Translations under genes and position numbers: made by a program | Notes under the pieces: model-generated | What the model was told of the DNA's origin: nothing | Seen by the model: only the letters and a program-made list of their open reading frames with translations | Databases searched by the model: none | Source of the DNA: Enterococcus gilvus ATCC BAA-350 | Lineage (GTDB): Bacteria; Bacillota; Bacilli; Lactobacillales; Enterococcaceae | Length of the DNA stretch: 64,000 nt | Direction: 5' to 3' | Assembly: GCF_000407545.1 (NCBI RefSeq) | Contig: NZ_ASWH01000002.1 | Location: 1-64,000 of the forward strand | Part shown: piece after piece, positions 26,849 through 35,337 of the stretch | How the letters are laid out: the number at the start of each line of letters is the position of its first letter | Numbering within the stretch: the first letter of the stretch is position 1

Positions 26849-26905
26849 TTATTATAGATATTCTAATCTAAATGCAATCAAAAATTAAGGGAGAGCAAAT
26901 TTATT

Positions 26906-27217
26906 ATGAAAATGACTGCAACTATCAAGGTTCCAGAAGCAGCAAGGATCACTGATGCACACAGAGAATTGGTCGAGCGCGCGAGACAGACGTTATTGGA
27001 CAAACAAAAAGCAACGCCCATCGCTTTACTAGGTACCCAACCGGTGGTAGGCATGTATTATTGGATTCTTTGCGAGGTAGAACTGCCAGATAATCGTGGA
27101 GAAACATTAACGGTCTATAAGATTTATCAAAGCCCAAGAAATGAAGTGGCTTTAATGGAAGCAAAGGCCTATGAGTACCCACCATCAACGATAGACCAAT
27201 ACAAAATTTCAGCATAA
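26906..27217 (+). CDS. hypothetical protein (103 residues)
   Basis: This small soluble protein begins MKMTATIKVPEAARITDAHRE. An alpha helix is followed by beta-rich sequence (GMYYWILCEVELPDNRGETLTVYKIYQ) that recalls cystatin-like or immunity-protein folds, though no family is recognised. A good ribosome binding site, AAGGGAGAG, and a clean terminator right after indicate a real monocistronic gene. Confidence 0.65.
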   Translation: MKMTATIKVPEAARITDAHRELVERARQTLLDKQKATPIALLGTQPVVGMYYWILCEVELPDNRGETLTVYKIYQSPRNEVALMEAKAYEYPPSTIDQYKISA

Positions 27218-27224
27218 TTACGAC

Positions 27225-27271
27225 GAGCAATGGAGTGGCAAATGCCAACAGGAATCCATTGCTCTTTTTTT
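27225..27271 (+). terminator. intrinsic terminator
   Basis: GAGCAATGGA pairs with TCCATTGCTC, followed by seven T; loop 20 nt. It ends the 103-residue gene. Confidence 0.88.
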
Positions 27272-27564
27272 GATCGCGTAGAACAAGTTCAACAGCACAG
27301 ACAGATAGAAAATGAACAGTCTTGAGTGCCCACATTGACAGGACGAAAGAATGCATAGTATAGTTACTGAGAAGAATTTAAGAGTTAAGCAAAGTTTATG
27401 TTATGAACGGGGTTGTATTTTTGAGCGTAACAATGTCTATTTAGATGAATTTAATAGCCGATAAGCAATTGTTTATTTGGTGTGTCTATAGATATTCTTA
27501 CATTCTCAATCATCATTCATATGAACTTGCTTATATCGAGTGTCCGTTGAATACGACTATTGAG

Positions 27565-27588
27565 AGCTAGGAGAAATCCTAGCTTTTT
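27565..27588 (+). terminator. short hairpin with T-run in the leader of the MFS gene
   Basis: AGCTAGGA / TCCTAGCT plus TTTTT lies 120 bp before the MFS start codon. A weaker dyad, CACCATCGA/TCGTTGGTG, follows at about 27636-27658. The rest of 27272-27706 has no gene. The arrangement could be a transcription attenuator controlling the exporter, or simply an upstream terminator. Confidence 0.55.
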
Positions 27589-27706
27589 GCGTGCCTTATT
27601 TGACGATTCTCACTTAGACATAGACAAAAAAACACACCATCGATCAACTCGTTGGTGAACATTGCGTGAAGGCTCATCCGATTTTATTTTATAGGAGGTT
27701 TTCACT

Positions 27707-28966
27707 TTGAAAAAGAATAAAAAGCGTCAATGGCGCATGAATGTTCAATTATTTTTAATGAGTCAATTTTTAACCGGTATCACGAGTATGACTGTCCAAT
27801 ATGCGATCATCTGGTATCTTACTGAACAAACGAAGTCTGCAACGATCCTAAGCTTTGCGACATTATTAGGTATGCTGCCTATGGTTGTATTGAGTCCTTT
27901 CGTGGGTCCCTATGTGGATCGCTTGAATAAAAAAGGGCTGTTGATCGTTCCAGATTTGATTGCGGCTTCATTCGCGATTCTTCTATCTGTGACGGGATTC
28001 GTGACCGGCACTTTTCCATTCTGGCTGATTTTTGTCTCTCTATTCATTCGAGCGGTGACTCAAACGTTTCAAACGCCGACGATTCTAGCCATTCTACCGA
28101 CCATTGCTCCAAGAGAAGAATTGACAAAGGTGAATGGGCAATTAGGCATGGTCCAGTCCGCCAATCGAATCATTGCTCCAGGCATTGGCGCGTTTCTTTT
28201 TTCGCTGATGCCCTTGCATCTATTGTTACTTTTGGACGTTTTAGGTGCATTGCTGGGTTTAGTGTTGTTGATTTTTGTAAAAATACCGAATACTTCGGAG
28301 CATTCTGGGAATACGCTCGCATTAGAAGATACGAAACAAGGGATCAAAGATCTGCGAAGTAAACATGGCTTATGGATCATTGTGCTGATCGGCGCGCTGT
28401 CGTCAATCTTTATTATGCCAGCCGCAAGCATGTATCCGTTAATGACGATGGGTTATTTCGATGGCACGGTCAGCAACGCAGGATTTGTGCAAATTATTTA
28501 CTCTATTGGAATGTTGGTAGGGGGCTCAATTATCGGTGTGTTTGGAAACTGGAAGGATCGAATCAAGCCGCTCCTACTATCGTATCTAGTGATCGGTGCA
28601 ACGTTAGCTGCTAGTGGACTTTTACCAGCAAATAGCGCAGGCTTGGTTTGGTTTATTGTCTTAAGTGCTTTTACAGGGGTCGCTGCGCCATTTTTTGACA
28701 CTTTATTAATGGCGATGATCCAGCAGACCTTTCCAGTCGATCAGCTCGGACGAATCATGGGTGTCGTGATGGCATTATTGAGTTTACTAGCGACATTGGG
28801 TTTAATTTTCGCAGGCCCACTAGCAGATCGCATCGGGGTAGAAAAACTATTTGTCATTGCAGGACTCGGTATTATCCTGTGTGCCATTCTAAATTGGCTC
28901 ATTGTTCCAGCAAAAAATTACGACAAACAGTTACAGGCAGAGAACAATCCAACGATTTCTGAATAA
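27707..28966 (+). CDS. MFS efflux transporter (macrolide-efflux-like)
   Basis: The 419-residue, twelve-helix MFS protein starts at TTG 27707 behind ATAGGAGG. N-terminal QWRMNVQLFLMSQFLTGITSMTVQYAIIWYL, then MVVLSPFVGPYVDRLNKKGLL (motif A), are typical of the MFS_3/Mef-like drug exporters of Gram-positives. The C-half repeat GPLADRIGVEKLF is also seen. The substrate cannot be predicted. A hairpin in the leader suggests regulated expression. Confidence 0.85.
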   Translation: MKKNKKRQWRMNVQLFLMSQFLTGITSMTVQYAIIWYLTEQTKSATILSFATLLGMLPMVVLSPFVGPYVDRLNKKGLLIVPDLIAASFAILLSVTGFVTGTFPFWLIFVSLFIRAVTQTFQTPTILAILPTIAPREELTKVNGQLGMVQSANRIIAPGIGAFLFSLMPLHLLLLLDVLGALLGLVLLIFVKIPNTSEHSGNTLALEDTKQGIKDLRSKHGLWIIVLIGALSSIFIMPAASMYPLMTMGYFDGTVSNAGFVQIIYSIGMLVGGSIIGVFGNWKDRIKPLLLSYLVIGATLAASGLLPANSAGLVWFIVLSAFTGVAAPFFDTLLMAMIQQTFPVDQLGRIMGVVMALLSLLATLGLIFAGPLADRIGVEKLFVIAGLGIILCAILNWLIVPAKNYDKQLQAENNPTISE

Positions 28967-29184
28967 AAAACGACTCTATAGAAAAAGTCATAGCTTTAGA
29001 CAACACCCGCGACCGAATTGATCGGCTGCGGGTGTCTTTTGTTTGGTTTTTTCAAGCGAAGCGTCTTCTTTTTGCGTAATTTACCCATAGAAGAACTTTG
29101 ATAGTGCCGCAATTTCCATGCTATAATGAGGGCGAGAAAAGCCTTTCATAGAGCGGAACGCGCTGTCTGAAAGGTGGGAAATCC

Positions 29185-30102
29185 ATGCCAAATTATTTAC
29201 CGACGAACGATCTGCTGTTTAAGAAAATCATGACCTCCGAAGATTCCCTGTATATCCTGAAGGCCTTTGTGAATGACCTGCTGGGGACCAATTTCAAAAC
29301 CCTGCGTCCACGAGAAACGTACCATATCGACAGCTACAAACGCACACTTCAAAAAGAAAATGGGGAGGAAATCTGCCGCACAGAAGTCGACATCCTCGCC
29401 ACTGCCGAGGACGGCAGCCAAGCCACCATCGAGTGTCAGATCCATGCCCACGATTATTTCCACGAGCGTGCGCTGTTTTACCTTGCCGAAGCCTACCGCT
29501 CACCCTATGGAGACATCAAGAAACAGAGCGACGCCAAGCCAAGCAGCTACGCCAGCTTGCGCCCTGTTTACGGCATCAATATTATGGGGTATGACCTGTT
29601 TAATGAAAAAGAGCACGCACTGCAATTGTTTCAGCTGCTAAACGCCAAGACCCAGTAAGTATTCGTAAATCGTGCAGGCAAAGAGCTCCTTCTCCTGTGC
29701 TTTTTCAGCCTAAAAAATCACGTACGCGACAAAAAAACCGCGCTGTATCATTAGCAATACTTTTTCACCACAGGCGACGCCGCAGAGGATGCCCCAGAGT
29801 ACATAAAAGACGCCAAAGCCAAAATCGATTACCTATCATTAGAAAGCGAGGAAAAAGAAATGATCATGCGAGCAGAAAAAAATCGCGAAATACAAGCCCT
29901 CGAAATCAGTACGGCCGCGAGAGTGGCGAGGGAAGAAGGGGAGATAGCAGGAGAAATAAAAGGTGAAAGAAAAGGGAGAATGGAAGAAAAGAGTAAAGTA
30001 GCAATGGAAATGATAAAAGATGGTATCAATCCTCAAACAATATTAAAGTATACAGGCTTAACTCTTTCTGCAATTGAAAAATTAAAGGACGAGAAAAACT
30101 GA
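29185..30102 (+). pseudogene. Rpn-family PD-(D/E)XK nuclease with two in-frame stop codons
   Basis: One continuous frame encodes a Rpn/YhgA-like (PDDEXK_2) protein starting PNYLPTNDLLFKKIMTSEDS. Catalytic motif residues appear in EVDILATAEDGSQATIECQIH (D...ExQ), then ALFYLAEAYRS. The frame is broken by TAA at 29656-29658 (after NAKTQ) and TAG at 29752-29754 (in ALYH*QYFFTTGDAAEDAPEYI, where Trp is expected). No indel is involved. After the second stop, 80 codons from ATG 29860 remain open behind GAGGA and encode the variable tail (ISTAARVAREEGEIAGE..., ending LSAIEKLKDEKN). In other bacteria this tail can be made separately as an antitoxin-like small protein. The ribosome binding site before 29185 is AAAGGTGGG. 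Confidence 0.8.
29860..30102 (+). CDS. intact C-terminal Rpn tail, possible separate small protein
   Basis: This is the 80-codon open part of the broken Rpn gene downstream of its last stop. GCGAGGAAAAAG lies at suitable distance before ATG 29860, so internal translation is possible. The product is a charged helical stretch (RAEKNREIQALEISTAAR) with a Gly/Glu-Lys repeat (GEIAGEIKGERKGRMEEK) and an HTH-like end (NPQTILKYTGLTLSAIEKLK). Independent tail products of Rpn genes are known to restrain the nuclease elsewhere. Whether this one is expressed is inferred. Confidence 0.4.
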   Translation: MIMRAEKNREIQALEISTAARVAREEGEIAGEIKGERKGRMEEKSKVAMEMIKDGINPQTILKYTGLTLSAIEKLKDEKN

Positions 30103-30154
30103 TAGTGTTTAGTGAAGTGGCAATGCTTGAGTGAAAGGAGTTCTATGAATATAG

Positions 30155-30395
30155 AAAAAATCGCGAAATACAAGCCCTTGAAATCAGTACAGCCGCGAGA
30201 GTGGCGAGGGAAGAAGGGGAGATAGCAGGAGAAATCAGAGGAGAGATAAAAGGTGAAAGAAAAGGAAGAATGGAAGAAAAGAAAGAAACAGCAGTAAGTT
30301 TACTTAAAATGGGTCTTTCTTTAGATAAGATATCAACGGTGACCAGCCTAAGTCTTTCTACAATTGAAAAACTGGCGGCTATGAATAACAAATAA
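30155..30395 (+). pseudogene. duplicated, diverged Rpn C-terminal tail fragment
   Basis: 30155-30281 repeats 29876-29991 almost base for base, with a 12-bp insertion (extra EIRG-type repeat). The sequence then diverges into a related but different C-terminus (KKETAVSLLKMGLSLDKI..., ending LSLSTIEKLAAMNNK). In the Rpn frame the only likely start is GTG 30201. A nearby ATG 30145 behind AAAGGAG is in another frame and stops after 26 codons. It looks like a leftover tail cassette from recombination between Rpn paralogues. Confidence 0.65.
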
Positions 30396-30403
30396 TCTTA
30401 TTG

Positions 30404-30460
30404 AAAAAAAGTGAGACAGTTGCGGCTTGTCAAAAACAAGGCAACTGTCTCACTTTTTTT
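30404..30460. terminator. strong bidirectional terminator
   Basis: AAAAAAAGTGAGACAGTTGC pairs perfectly with GCAACTGTCTCACTTTTTTT. It lies between the Rpn remnants and the convergent AI-2E gene and serves both. Confidence 0.92.
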
Positions 30461-30461
30461 G

Positions 30462-31634
30462 TTAATAATCGTCTTCTGAAAAACCGGTGTTGCGATAGGC
30501 GCCTTCATCAGAGAAGTACTTGTTGTAGCGCTGTTTGAATTTGCGGAAGGTGAAGACGACGAGCAGCTTGATCATAGAGTAGATCGGTATTCCGAAGATC
30601 ACGCCGACGAGTCCCCGCAAATCTCCCATGACCAGCAAAACGACCAAGATCGTGATCGGATGGATCTTTAGGCGGTCGCCCATGACACGGGGAACGACTA
30701 AATCACCGTGAAGTAATTGGACCACGAACCAGGCGATCACGAATTTCACCACCATAAAGGACGAGTCCTGAAAGGCAATAAATAACCCGGGTAAGAAGGC
30801 TAAAAATGATCCGATGTAAGGGATGATGCTCAATATTCCCGCAGCGAAGGCGATGACGGTTGCGAACTGCAATCCTAATAATAGGAACACGACCCAATAA
30901 ATCACACCTAGTAACAAAGAAGCGATTACTTGTCCTTTTAAGAACGCGCCTAACTGCTGATTGGCGATGTTGATCAAGGTGCTAGAATCTTTTCTAAAGC
31001 GCGGTGGGATCATTTCGATGACCGCATTGTACAGCTTGTGGGGACTCTGGATCAAAAAGAAGGCGATGATCGGTCCGGTAAACAAGGTGATCGCGGTGCT
31101 GGAAACGGCTGAAAAGATCGTGCCTAAGCCTTTGGCGCCGTCTTGCCAGTTGTTGACTAAATAATTCAGCCCTTCTTTGGTCAGCTTGTCCAAGGAATTC
31201 AATGCTTGATCCGAGGAGGCAGCAAAAGGTGTCGCATCCAAAATATTTCTGATGGCTTGTTGAAAATCATCCATATACTTGGGAAATTCTTTGATCAAAT
31301 CCTGCGTCTGCTCTTGGATGACGGGCACCAGACGAGCGCCTCCGAAAAAGAGGAATCCCAAAATGATCACATACGTCAAGACGATGCCGATCGTACGGGA
31401 CACACCCTTTTTGTTAAGAAAGTTTACGATCGGATTAAGCAGGTAATAAAGCAGTAACGCAAAAATCATCGGGGGCAAAACAGTGGTAATGATCACAAGG
31501 ACCGGCCGGAAAATAAAGGATACTGTATTTAACAAATAAATGGCTAACGCACTTAGTATGACCAGCCCGATCATGTAATAGGAAGTTTTACCGCCAAAAA
31601 ACTGAACGAGTTTTGAAGGTTTTTCTTTTTCCAT
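30462..31634 (-). CDS. AI-2E family transporter
   Basis: The 390-residue membrane protein has about eight helices and the AI-2E_transport layout: IFRPVLVIITTVLPPMIFALLLYYLLNPIVNFL near the N-terminus and the C-terminal signature LHGDLVVPRVMGDRLKIHPITILVVLLVMGDLRGLVGVIFGIP. I chose ATG 31634 with AAGGAG 9 nt upstream; the frame extends to 31688 without support. Family members export signal molecules or exchange ions; the substrate here is unknown. Confidence 0.9.
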   Translation of the reverse strand: MEKEKPSKLVQFFGGKTSYYMIGLVILSALAIYLLNTVSFIFRPVLVIITTVLPPMIFALLLYYLLNPIVNFLNKKGVSRTIGIVLTYVIILGFLFFGGARLVPVIQEQTQDLIKEFPKYMDDFQQAIRNILDATPFAASSDQALNSLDKLTKEGLNYLVNNWQDGAKGLGTIFSAVSSTAITLFTGPIIAFFLIQSPHKLYNAVIEMIPPRFRKDSSTLINIANQQLGAFLKGQVIASLLLGVIYWVVFLLLGLQFATVIAFAAGILSIIPYIGSFLAFLPGLFIAFQDSSFMVVKFVIAWFVVQLLHGDLVVPRVMGDRLKIHPITILVVLLVMGDLRGLVGVIFGIPIYSMIKLLVVFTFRKFKQRYNKYFSDEGAYRNTGFSEDDY

Positions 31635-31846
31635 AGTATGACGCTCCTTATAAGATAGAATAAAATGGAATCCCCGCCGCGCCTTCATGGAGTTGTCTGT
31701 GAAGAATGGAACGGAAATTCTGTATAGAACAAGTATACCGAATGTGCTTTCTGCTGTATACTTTTCCGAATTTTTGAAAAAAAGCGTCGAAGATGGGATA
31801 ATTCAAATGGAAAGAATAAAATTTGAAAACTAGAAAGAGTGATTTT

Positions 31847-32389
31847 TTGACTGAAGCACGAACATGCCGCGAATCCCGCGTCATCCAAACCCACCGTATT
31901 TTCCCGTTTGACTTAAATCCATTTGGGTATCTATTCGGCGGGAAGCTGATGACCCTGATTGATGATGCGGCGTCCATCGCCATTTCTCGCCATTGCCGCA
32001 GAGGCGCCGTGACGGCATCGCTGGACAACCTGAATTTCTTGAAACCTCTGCACGCCAATCATTCTGTCTGTGTGAAGTGCTATGTTTCCGGCAGCCACAA
32101 TAAATCGATGGAAGTCTTTGTGAAGGTGATCGGTGAAGACCTCGCTACAGGAGAACGCTATTTGGCGGCGACTTGCTTTACCACCTTCGTCGCTGTTCCG
32201 TCTCATATGAATGAAGAAAAACAATTCACCGTTCCTCATGTCGTCCCCGAGACAGAAGAGGAAAAAATGGTCTGCGGCGGCTACGAGAAACGGCGAAACC
32301 ATCGCTTGAAGGAACGCACCGAGTACCAAAATTTTGCCGCCCTGTTGTCCACGGATCTGCCATGGTCCGATGAAGGGACAGGCGATTAA
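31847..32389 (+). CDS. acyl-CoA thioesterase (hotdog fold)
   Basis: This 180-residue hotdog-fold thioesterase of the YciA/cytosolic acyl-CoA hydrolase type contains RVIQTHRIFPFDLNPFGYLFGGKLMTLIDDAASIAISRHCR, with the catalytic Asp region, and GAVTASLDNLNFLKPLHANHSV. Both candidate starts are TTG: 31847 (GAAAGAGTGA upstream) and 31823. I prefer 31847 because it begins MTEARTCRESRV, the usual family N-terminus. The C-terminal 35 residues are charged and lie outside the fold. It hydrolyses acyl-CoA to CoA and free acid. Confidence 0.85.
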   Translation: MTEARTCRESRVIQTHRIFPFDLNPFGYLFGGKLMTLIDDAASIAISRHCRRGAVTASLDNLNFLKPLHANHSVCVKCYVSGSHNKSMEVFVKVIGEDLATGERYLAATCFTTFVAVPSHMNEEKQFTVPHVVPETEEEKMVCGGYEKRRNHRLKERTEYQNFAALLSTDLPWSDEGTGD

Positions 32390-32406
32390 GGCCAAATTAC
32401 TGAAAG

Positions 32407-32438
32407 AAAGCCTGCATCCGGGTGGTTGCAGGCTTTTT
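32407..32438. terminator. terminator after thioesterase
   Basis: AAAGCCTGCA / TGCAGGCTTTTT around a 10-nt loop. It can also end the convergent lipoprotein gene. Confidence 0.85.
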
Positions 32439-32474
32439 GGTGTGCGTAAGGATGGGGTGTAGGAAGACCTTTCT

Positions 32475-32990
32475 TTACTTGTCCTCTGTAGGAATCTCTG
32501 TGAATTTTTCCATCGCCCACAGATTCATACCTGTCTCATTGGCATCAATTTGGCTAAGCAGGATCTTCCGCTCCTCGATCGTCGCAACAAAATCCGTGCC
32601 ATCTTTTGGGTGATCCAACGATGAAAGATGCAGGATGTTTTTTCCATTCATAAAATAAGACCCGTAGTCCATCTTGTACAATTTTTCTTTGCTTCCGGGA
32701 TAGTCGTAGGCATCGATGGTTCCATCATCATTGAAGGTCAAAATAAAGGACCCATTGTACCATGAGAAAGACCGCAGCAAATGGGTCAAATCCGTCTCAG
32801 GGTCGATCCATTCTTTGTGTTCCTTGTAATAATCGCCTGTCGTAAAGGATGCCTGTGAAGTTTCTGTCGTGCTGGCGCTCTCCTTTTTCGTTGCCATCGT
32901 TTCCGAGGAAGTCTGGTGTGGTGTTGCTTGTGCACAGCCGGAAAACAGTAGACTTCCTGTCAGCAGCCATCCAAGTATAAATTTTCGCAT
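32475..32990 (-). CDS. lipoprotein, unknown function
   Basis: The 171-residue protein has a lipoprotein signal (MRKFILGWLLTGSLLFSGC; lipobox LFSG|C). A Ser/Thr-rich linker (TSSETMATKKESASTTETSQ) and a folded domain with WYNGSFILTFNDDGTIDAYDYP and GSYFMNGKNILHLSS follow, resembling small beta-sandwich lipoproteins. ATG 32990 is preceded by AAAGGAC. It is anchored outside the membrane. The family is not recognised. Confidence 0.75.
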   Translation of the reverse strand: MRKFILGWLLTGSLLFSGCAQATPHQTSSETMATKKESASTTETSQASFTTGDYYKEHKEWIDPETDLTHLLRSFSWYNGSFILTFNDDGTIDAYDYPGSKEKLYKMDYGSYFMNGKNILHLSSLDHPKDGTDFVATIEERKILLSQIDANETGMNLWAMEKFTEIPTEDK

Positions 32991-33144
32991 CGTTTGTCCT
33001 TTCGTTTCTTTTAAAAAAAGTATAGCACGCACAAATAAAAGAAAAAAGCTATTAAATGGAATTTAGTGAAGGATAAAATTAAGTTTTCTCATATTTATAG
33101 GCGACTCTTCTTGTTATTATTATACTAAGTTCAAATGAACTGAA

Positions 33145-33579
33145 ATGCAGGTGACAGGCAAGATGTATCACGCGTTGAACAAAAAATTTATTCGATATAT
33201 TTTAGAAATCATGCTGGCGGCAATCTTTATTAGCGGGCTCTTCTTTTTATTTTTCATGGGCTTCACGTATCATTTTCATCCGTCTAGCCACGAATGCTCG
33301 AGATTATTTTATCGATCCTTCGATATTGTTCCAGCGATAGTAATAGGTGCGCCGTTTCGTCGCAAGCATTATTTCAACGGCGCGATTCGCGAAGGATTGT
33401 CTTTGCTTGAGTTGGATATCGACGCGCTTGCGGAGGCGCAGAGGGAGAAGCCTATCTATTTTGTAAAATGGCGAAAGATCCATGTCAAACGAAAATACCA
33501 GAAGGCGGTCCTCCACGAGATCGAACGACGGATCAGTCAGCAGGACTGCCATAAAATCCTTTCAAAACGTTATGAATAA
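33145..33579 (+). CDS. single-pass membrane protein, unknown
   Basis: The 144-residue protein has one strong membrane helix (about 20-42, ILEIMLAAIFISGLFFLFFMGF). A basic cytosolic-type region (KWRKIHVKRKYQKAVLHEIERR) follows, ending with a helix. An internal ATG at 33163 is an equally good start (GCAGGTGACAGG upstream). No family was recognised. It is monocistronic, ending at the hairpin 33578-33630. Confidence 0.6.
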   Translation: MQVTGKMYHALNKKFIRYILEIMLAAIFISGLFFLFFMGFTYHFHPSSHECSRLFYRSFDIVPAIVIGAPFRRKHYFNGAIREGLSLLELDIDALAEAQREKPIYFVKWRKIHVKRKYQKAVLHEIERRISQQDCHKILSKRYE

Positions 33580-33630
33580 AAAACATTGAGTAAGCTTTTA
33601 ATCTGATGAAGGCTTACTTGGTGTTTTTTT
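33578..33630 (+). terminator. intrinsic terminator
   Basis: AACATTGAGTAAGC pairs with GCTTACTTGGTGTT, followed by seven T. Confidence 0.75.
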
Positions 33631-33831
33631 ATTTGATTCGGACGTTAGTATCAAAATCTCGCGCTATTCGTAAAAACGGCGAGGAGGATTGGAGGTATGA
33701 ACAGGAGATTCTTCTAATTAGATGAAATATTGAATGTACTTCCAGTGACAAAGAATCAAACAGATAACAGCAATCATCAGACGATTGTATCTTGCGAATC
33801 AGATCTGCAAAAATTTTTTCGGAGTTATCCA

Positions 33832-33902
33832 TTGACAATGATTAGGTACCGAAGTATACTGAAATCAAATAAAAGTTAGGTACCTAAAATATAGGCACCG
33901 AA
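33832..33902 (+). promoter_or_regulatory. marR promoter with three TTAGGTACC-type operators
   Basis: TTGACA (33832-33837) and TATACT (33855-33860) are 17 bp apart, near consensus. TTAGGTACCGAA fills the spacer (33842-33853). The perfect palindrome TTAGGTACCTAA lies at 33876-33887 and a degenerate copy, TAGGCACCGA, at 33892-33901. Repressor binding at these would block both polymerase and early transcription, as expected for autoregulation by the MarR protein encoded just downstream. Confidence 0.8.
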
Positions 33903-33923
33903 ACAAAAAGGAGAATGAGAACG

Positions 33924-34628
33924 ATGAGTGAATACACAAAAGAATTATTGAAGCGGTTATCGTATGTCGGATCTGCGAGTCGTCGTTTGATGGATACAGG
34001 CAATTGTCAGAAAAGTGCACCGACCCAACAATTGGTTTTGGATATTTTAGCAGAAGAAGACGGCGTGACCTCTGGCGTCTTGGCGGAGATCTTGGATATG
34101 CGGCCAAGTTCAGTAACAGAAATTTTGAACAAATTGGAAAGTCGCGGCGAGATCAAGCGCCAGGAAGATGAGAATGACAAACGGATCAAGCGGATCTACA
34201 TCACGGAGGTTGGTCGTAAAAAAGCGAATCTCAACAAGCCGAAGGAGCGTTCGGAAGAATTTTTCGCCGGCTTGACTGAAGACGAGCAGCAAACGCTGGA
34301 TCAATTATTGAATAAGGTCATTGATGGTTGGACAGAAGATTTCGGCGGACGGCCAGAATTTCCGAATGATCCCTTTGCAGCGATCGAAGCATTGAAGGCG
34401 ATGAAGCTGCAATTCGATCCCCGCATGGAAGAGTTTGGGCGGATGTCGCCAGCCGATCGCCGCAAATTAAAGCGCGCATGGAAAGAGCAAATGCGCCAGC
34501 AATTCGGCAGAGAAGGCTTTGGCCCAGGTTCCTTTGGTCCAGGCCGCGGTCCTATGGGCCCAAACGGCGGACCTGGAAAGAACCGTCCCCACGAACAACC
34601 ACACGATAGTGATTGGGAAAACTGGTAA
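33924..34628 (+). CDS. MarR-family regulator with long Gly/Pro-rich tail
   Basis: The 234-residue protein has a winged-helix MarR core at residues 1-140 (QQLVLDILAEEDGVTSGVLAEILDMRPSSVTEILNKLESRGEIKR, then the wing DENDKRIKRIYITEVG). After it comes an unusual extension with PEFPNDPFAAIEALKAMKLQF and a Gly/Pro/Phe-rich end (GREGFGPGSFGPGRGPMGP...). ATG 33924 is chosen since AAGGAG is too near the ATG at 33915. The gene overlaps its own operators at the promoter and is followed at 17 bp by a GNAT gene. Confidence 0.88.
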   Translation: MSEYTKELLKRLSYVGSASRRLMDTGNCQKSAPTQQLVLDILAEEDGVTSGVLAEILDMRPSSVTEILNKLESRGEIKRQEDENDKRIKRIYITEVGRKKANLNKPKERSEEFFAGLTEDEQQTLDQLLNKVIDGWTEDFGGRPEFPNDPFAAIEALKAMKLQFDPRMEEFGRMSPADRRKLKRAWKEQMRQQFGREGFGPGSFGPGRGPMGPNGGPGKNRPHEQPHDSDWENW

Positions 34629-34645
34629 GAAGGAGGTCGTTGTCA

Positions 34646-35086
34646 ATGAGAATTGAAAAGGCTGAATTATTTAGCAAAGCACACACCGGTGCAGTCAAAT
34701 TACGCAAGCAGGTGTTAGGCGGAAAGATCGATTGGGAGAAAGAGAAGCGTCTCCACGTCTTTGTCGCCATCGAGAACGAGGAAGTGATCGGAACAGCATC
34801 GATCCAATTGTATCCTTTTGGGATCGCCCGTGTCCGTCAGGTCGCCGTTTCTCCAGATCATCAAGGACACGGAATCGGGGATCAGCTGATGAGCCGTTTA
34901 GAGGATTTTGCCCTAGAGGAAGGCCATTTTCGCCTCTTTTTGACGGGTCGGAAAAGCGCACAGCTTTTTTACATGAAACGGGCATACCGCCCGATCCTCG
35001 TTCCCTTTACGAAACACGACCTCTCATTTATTTGGATGACCAAGGCGTTGTCCCCTGAAGAAGTCCCTGCATTTTCGCAGCAATAA
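34646..35086 (+). CDS. GNAT-family N-acetyltransferase
   Basis: The 146-residue GNAT shows RVRQVAVSPDHQGHGIGDQLMSRLEDFAL (motif A with Q-x-x-G-x-G/A, the acetyl-CoA loop) and a C-terminal LTGRKSAQLFYMKRAYRPI. I start at ATG 34646 with AAGGAGG upstream. It is in an operon behind the MarR gene and so probably belongs to the same stress or xenobiotic response. The substrate is unknown. Confidence 0.85.
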   Translation: MRIEKAELFSKAHTGAVKLRKQVLGGKIDWEKEKRLHVFVAIENEEVIGTASIQLYPFGIARVRQVAVSPDHQGHGIGDQLMSRLEDFALEEGHFRLFLTGRKSAQLFYMKRAYRPILVPFTKHDLSFIWMTKALSPEEVPAFSQQ

Positions 35087-35124
35087 AGATGTCCCTATGC
35101 CCCCAGAAAAAGGAGGAATTAACT

Positions 35125-35292
35125 ATGAAGGAGTTATTTGACCCAAAAAGAATGAAACAAACGGAAAAGAAGCATGCCATCAAGGATCTGGAAAAGCTAC
35201 GGATCGAATTCGAGGCGAAATCTCGGTTATTCGCGACCTCGCTAGGAATGATCAATTATCAGAAATACCACAACCTTTATGATCTTGGATAG
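35125..35292 (+). CDS. small hypothetical protein (55 residues)
   Basis: Starts MKELFDPKRMKQTEKKHAIK behind AAAAAGGAGG at 35108-35117. It is highly charged and helical, with an aromatic end (GMINYQKYHNLYDLG). It is the third gene of the marR-GNAT transcript, closed by the terminator 35295-35331. Family unknown. Confidence 0.65.
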   Translation: MKELFDPKRMKQTEKKHAIKDLEKLRIEFEAKSRLFATSLGMINYQKYHNLYDLG

Positions 35293-35294
35293 TC

Positions 35295-35331
35295 AAAAAA
35301 ACGTTGAGAAATTCCTTCTCAACGTTTTTTT
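35295..35331. terminator. bidirectional terminator
   Basis: AAAAAACGTTGAGAA / TTCTCAACGTTTTTT, 6-nt loop, between convergent genes. Confidence 0.9.
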
Positions 35332-35337
35332 ATAGCC

